This document shows positions 61,742-64,000 of a stretch of 64,000 bases of DNA, piece by piece (positions within the stretch are counted from its first letter, which is position 1; the number at the start of each line of letters is the position of its first letter). The stretch lies in the NCBI RefSeq assembly GCF_002216065.1, contig NZ_CP022282.1:3782001-3846000 (forward strand), in the 5' to 3' direction. The stretch comes from Chryseobacterium sp. T16E-39 (GTDB lineage: Bacteria; Bacteroidota; Bacteroidia; Flavobacteriales; Weeksellaceae). The position numbers were made by a program, and so were the translations under genes. The notes under the pieces are model-generated. The model ran no database searches. It saw nothing but the letters and a program-made list of their open reading frames with translations, and was not told the origin of the DNA.

Positions 61742-62335
61742 ATGAACATCTACTCATATCATGGAATTCGTCCGGTTATAAAACCATCTGCCTATATTCA
61801 TCCGCAAGCGGTGATTATTGGAAATGTGGAGATCGGCGAAGAAGTTTATATCGGTCCCAATGCTGTAATCCGGGGGGATTGGGGTAAAATAATTATTAAA
61901 GACGGTGCTAATGTTCAGGAAAATTGTACCCTACATGTATTTCCAAATATTGAAACCATTTTAGAAGAATCGGCACATATTGGTCATGGAGCAATTATTC
62001 ATTCCGGACATATTGGGAAGAACTGTCTTGTTGGGATGAATGCCGTTGTAATGGACAAAGCGGTAATCGGAGAAGAATGTATTATTGGTGCATTAGCTTT
62101 TGTTCCTGCGAATTTTATATCTGAACCCAGAAAGCTGATCGTAGGAAGTCCCGCAAAGATTATCCGTGATGTTTCCGATGATATGATACGCTGGAAGACG
62201 GAAGGAACAAAATTGTATCAGGAATTAGCGAGAGAAGGAAAAGAGGCTATTTTACCTTGTGAACCTTTCTCTGAATTTGTAGAACAAACACCCACCAAAA
62301 TTGTTGATTACAGCATTTGGGCGGACATTAAATAA
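61742..62335 (+). CDS. paaY: Gamma-carbonic-anhydrase-like protein PaaY
   Basis: A 197-residue left-handed beta-helix protein with hexapeptide repeats (HPQAVIIGNVEIGEEVYIGP, VIRGDWGKIIIKDGANVQEN) and metal-site histidines (CTLHVFP, HIGHGAIIH). PaaY proteins have been described as thioesterases or carbonic-anhydrase relatives assisting the pathway. It ends the paa run, 15 bp before an esterase gene. Confidence 0.9.
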   Translation: MNIYSYHGIRPVIKPSAYIHPQAVIIGNVEIGEEVYIGPNAVIRGDWGKIIIKDGANVQENCTLHVFPNIETILEESAHIGHGAIIHSGHIGKNCLVGMNAVVMDKAVIGEECIIGALAFVPANFISEPRKLIVGSPAKIIRDVSDDMIRWKTEGTKLYQELAREGKEAILPCEPFSEFVEQTPTKIVDYSIWADIK

Positions 62336-62350
62336 TTAGGAAGGTAGATT

Positions 62351-63178
62351 ATGATAAAGAAAATTTTTATAGTATGCGGTATTTTACTGACCTTTAAGTT
62401 TGTAAGTATAGCGCAAACTACAACTGTAAAACCTCTTACCATTGGAGAAATAAGAACTTTAAAATCCAATGTTTTAAAGGAAGATAGAACCTTAAATATT
62501 TATCTTCCTAATGGTTATGATAAGACAAAAGCTTATCCCGTAATTTATCTTTTAGATGGAAGCATCAATGAGGATTTTATACATGTGAGTGGATTAGTAC
62601 AATTTTTTAATCAAATGTATGCGATGCCACAGACTATTGTTGTAGGTATAGCTAATATCGACAGAAAAAGAGATTTTACTTTTCATACTGATTTAAAGGA
62701 TTTACAGAAAGACTATCCTACAACAGGGCATTCCGATAGATTTATTAATTTTCTTGAAAAGGAATTAAAACCATATGTGGAAAGCCAATTTAAAACCACA
62801 GATAAATATTTGTTTGGCCAATCTCTTGGAGGACTTTTAGCAACAGAAATTCTTCTAAAAAAACCAGAGATGTTTGATAATTATTTTATCATTAGCCCAA
62901 GTTTGTGGTGGGATGATGAGAGTTTGTTAAAGCAGGCACCACAGCTCCTTGCAAAATCTGCAGATGCTAAAAAATTCGTTTATGTTTCGGTAGGAAAAGA
63001 GGAGCACCCTGTCATGGTAAAAGATGCAGCATCTCTATATGATGTTCTCAAACAGGCAGGAAAGAAAAACTGGACGGTTGAATACAAGGTAATGGAAACT
63101 GATAATCACGCTACGATACTTCATAGAAGCCTTTATGATGGACTGGTAAAACTCTTTCCTTACAAAGAACAAAAATAA
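62351..63178 (+). CDS. Secreted alpha/beta-hydrolase esterase (Fes/IroE-like)
   Basis: A 275-residue protein with a signal peptide (IKKIFIVCGILLTFKFVSIAQ). The fold starts RTLNIYLPNGYDKTKAYPVI with YLLDGS (oxyanion region). The nucleophile is Ser in FGQSLGGLLA and the catalytic His is in ETDNHATI. These features place it among the enterobactin-esterase-like putative esterases. It lies 15 bp after paaY, so read-through is possible, but its secreted location does not fit the paa pathway. Confidence 0.87.
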   Translation: MIKKIFIVCGILLTFKFVSIAQTTTVKPLTIGEIRTLKSNVLKEDRTLNIYLPNGYDKTKAYPVIYLLDGSINEDFIHVSGLVQFFNQMYAMPQTIVVGIANIDRKRDFTFHTDLKDLQKDYPTTGHSDRFINFLEKELKPYVESQFKTTDKYLFGQSLGGLLATEILLKKPEMFDNYFIISPSLWWDDESLLKQAPQLLAKSADAKKFVYVSVGKEEHPVMVKDAASLYDVLKQAGKKNWTVEYKVMETDNHATILHRSLYDGLVKLFPYKEQK

Positions 63179-63291
63179 TTTAGAAGAAAATAATTAATCT
63201 CTTTTAAGTTTCAGGAAGATGAAGTCGCTTCTGTAATATTACAAAGCATTTTGTTGTATCATAGATAATAATTTTATACAAGTATTTTATC

Positions 63292-64000
63292 ATGAAAAAA
63301 CTATTGTTAATTTTAAGTATATTCTTAAGCTTTATCGTATACGCTCAAAATTCTATACCCTTTACCCTTAATGAATATGGGCATATTATGATTAAAGTAA
63401 AGGTGGATAATGTAGAAGGAAACTTTATTTTTGATACCGGAGCCGGGCTTAATGTGTACTTTGATAAATTTGCCAAAAAGCTTTCTAAAAAGGAATCGTA
63501 TAATTTTTTTGTTGGACATAGAGCCACCGGAGAAGCGATAGATTGTCCTCTTTATCATTCTGAAAGTTTGGTAATAGGTAAAAGTGAGTTTAAGAATCAG
63601 ACATACAGTACCTTTGATGTCGATTTTCCTGGTATTGATGGGTTAATTTCTCTTCAGATGTTTCAAAATATACCCGTAACCATTGATTATGAAAAGAGTA
63701 AATTGGTATTTGGGGAACTGAAGAATAGCGATAAAAAGAAATCTATTGATATTCAGGTTGCTGATCAGGCAGGAAAAGCAATTGATATTTTTACGAATGT
63801 CAAGCTAAATGATAAAATTACGATTCAGGTTTCTCTTGATTCAGGATCTGGAAAAGGAGCATTTAGTTTTAGTTCCCGGTTTTTAGATGTTTTGAAATTG
63901 AATAAAGCTGATTTTAAAATTACAGAAGCAAAGAGTGATTTTAATGATGCAAAATCCAATAAAGTGTACAGCGGCAGTATTGCTCAGATTTCTACAGCGA
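63292..64000 (+). CDS. Retropepsin-like aspartic protease (3' end outside window)
   Basis: The frame opens with ATG 63292 and runs past the window edge, with 236 codons visible. A signal peptide (KKLLLILSIFLSFIVYAQ) precedes an aspartyl-protease fold. The first active-site motif is FIFDTGAGLNVYF. A second, related motif VSLDSGSGKGAF appears at about residue 180, so the chain seems to contain both lobes. The gap before the gene (63179-63291) shows no strong regulatory feature. Substrate unknown. Confidence 0.8.
   Translation, partial: MKKLLLILSIFLSFIVYAQNSIPFTLNEYGHIMIKVKVDNVEGNFIFDTGAGLNVYFDKFAKKLSKKESYNFFVGHRATGEAIDCPLYHSESLVIGKSEFKNQTYSTFDVDFPGIDGLISLQMFQNIPVTIDYEKSKLVFGELKNSDKKKSIDIQVADQAGKAIDIFTNVKLNDKITIQVSLDSGSGKGAFSFSSRFLDVLKLNKADFKITEAKSDFNDAKSNKVYSGSIAQISTA

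Overview
The window looks like a chromosomal segment of a flavobacterium close to Chryseobacterium. The DNA is AT-rich. Genes mostly lack Shine-Dalgarno sequences and several promoters fit the Bacteroidota pattern TTG-N17-23-TAnnTTTG. The gene content agrees: a T6SS-iii tube protein and VgrG, GH92 and GH3 glycosidases, bacillithiol synthesis (BshA), DUF2851/DUF4254/DUF4292 proteins, a TonB-type outer-membrane receptor, many lipoproteins and a complete phenylacetyl-CoA epoxidase cluster. No rRNA, tRNA, CRISPR array, transposase or integrase was seen. Genus assignment is inference from these families.

Layout. 1-2.5 kb: vgrG (3' end outside the window) and tssD, with three 21-bp repeats upstream of a good tssD promoter. 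2.7-9.2 kb: an AddA-like helicase-nuclease, two tandem secreted carboxypeptidase-regulatory-like proteins, a SIMPL-domain gene broken by a 1-nt frameshift, a GNAT acetyltransferase and a PspC protein. 9.3-15.1 kb: an NTF2-like secreted protein, DUF2851, bshA with a GH3 beta-N-acetylhexosaminidase, and a lipoprotein. 15.1-22.2 kb (minus): an apparent operon DUF4292 lipoprotein - EnvC-like - tatA - DUF4254 - lipoprotein - ribA, then a sugar nucleotidyltransferase and a flippase. 22.3-28.6 kb: pyrC, GH92 mannosidase, an OmpR-type two-component pair and a DUF1573 protein. 28.8-40.8 kb: a dienoyl-CoA-reductase-like SDR, two M1 metallopeptidases, an endonuclease/exonuclease/phosphatase protein, a second paralogous two-component pair divergent from an outer-membrane receptor, and a PAP2/beta-barrel fusion. 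40.9-43.4 kb: tandemly duplicated M43 metalloprotease lipoproteins. 43.9-50.6 kb: a NarL-type two-component operon linked to an unrecognised protein family, a six-cysteine bacteriocin-like peptide and clpB. 51-62.3 kb: a TetR regulator and paaK-E-A-(orphan)-B-C-D-G-H-(orphan)-I-J-Y. 62.3-64 kb: a secreted esterase and the start of a retropepsin-like protease.

The paa genes together activate phenylacetate to its CoA ester (PaaK), epoxidise it (PaaABCDE), isomerise and beta-oxidise it (PaaG, H, J) with a proofreading thioesterase (PaaI). The ring-opening enzyme PaaZ is not in the window. A TetR-type operator overlapping the predicted paaK start site suggests repression by the upstream TetR protein.

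Most interesting spots: (1) a candidate undescribed locus at 43.9-47.7 kb, where two divergent genes share a repeated domain ending in NHGNLIPPD and one lies at the head of a membrane protein-kinase-regulator operon; (2) a 49-residue leader peptide whose core has the C-C-CC-C-C cysteine framework of cystine-knot miniproteins; (3) four families of AT-rich inverted repeats filling every sizeable gap inside the paa cluster; (4) operator-like repeats at tssD, paaK and both OmpR-type two-component loci.
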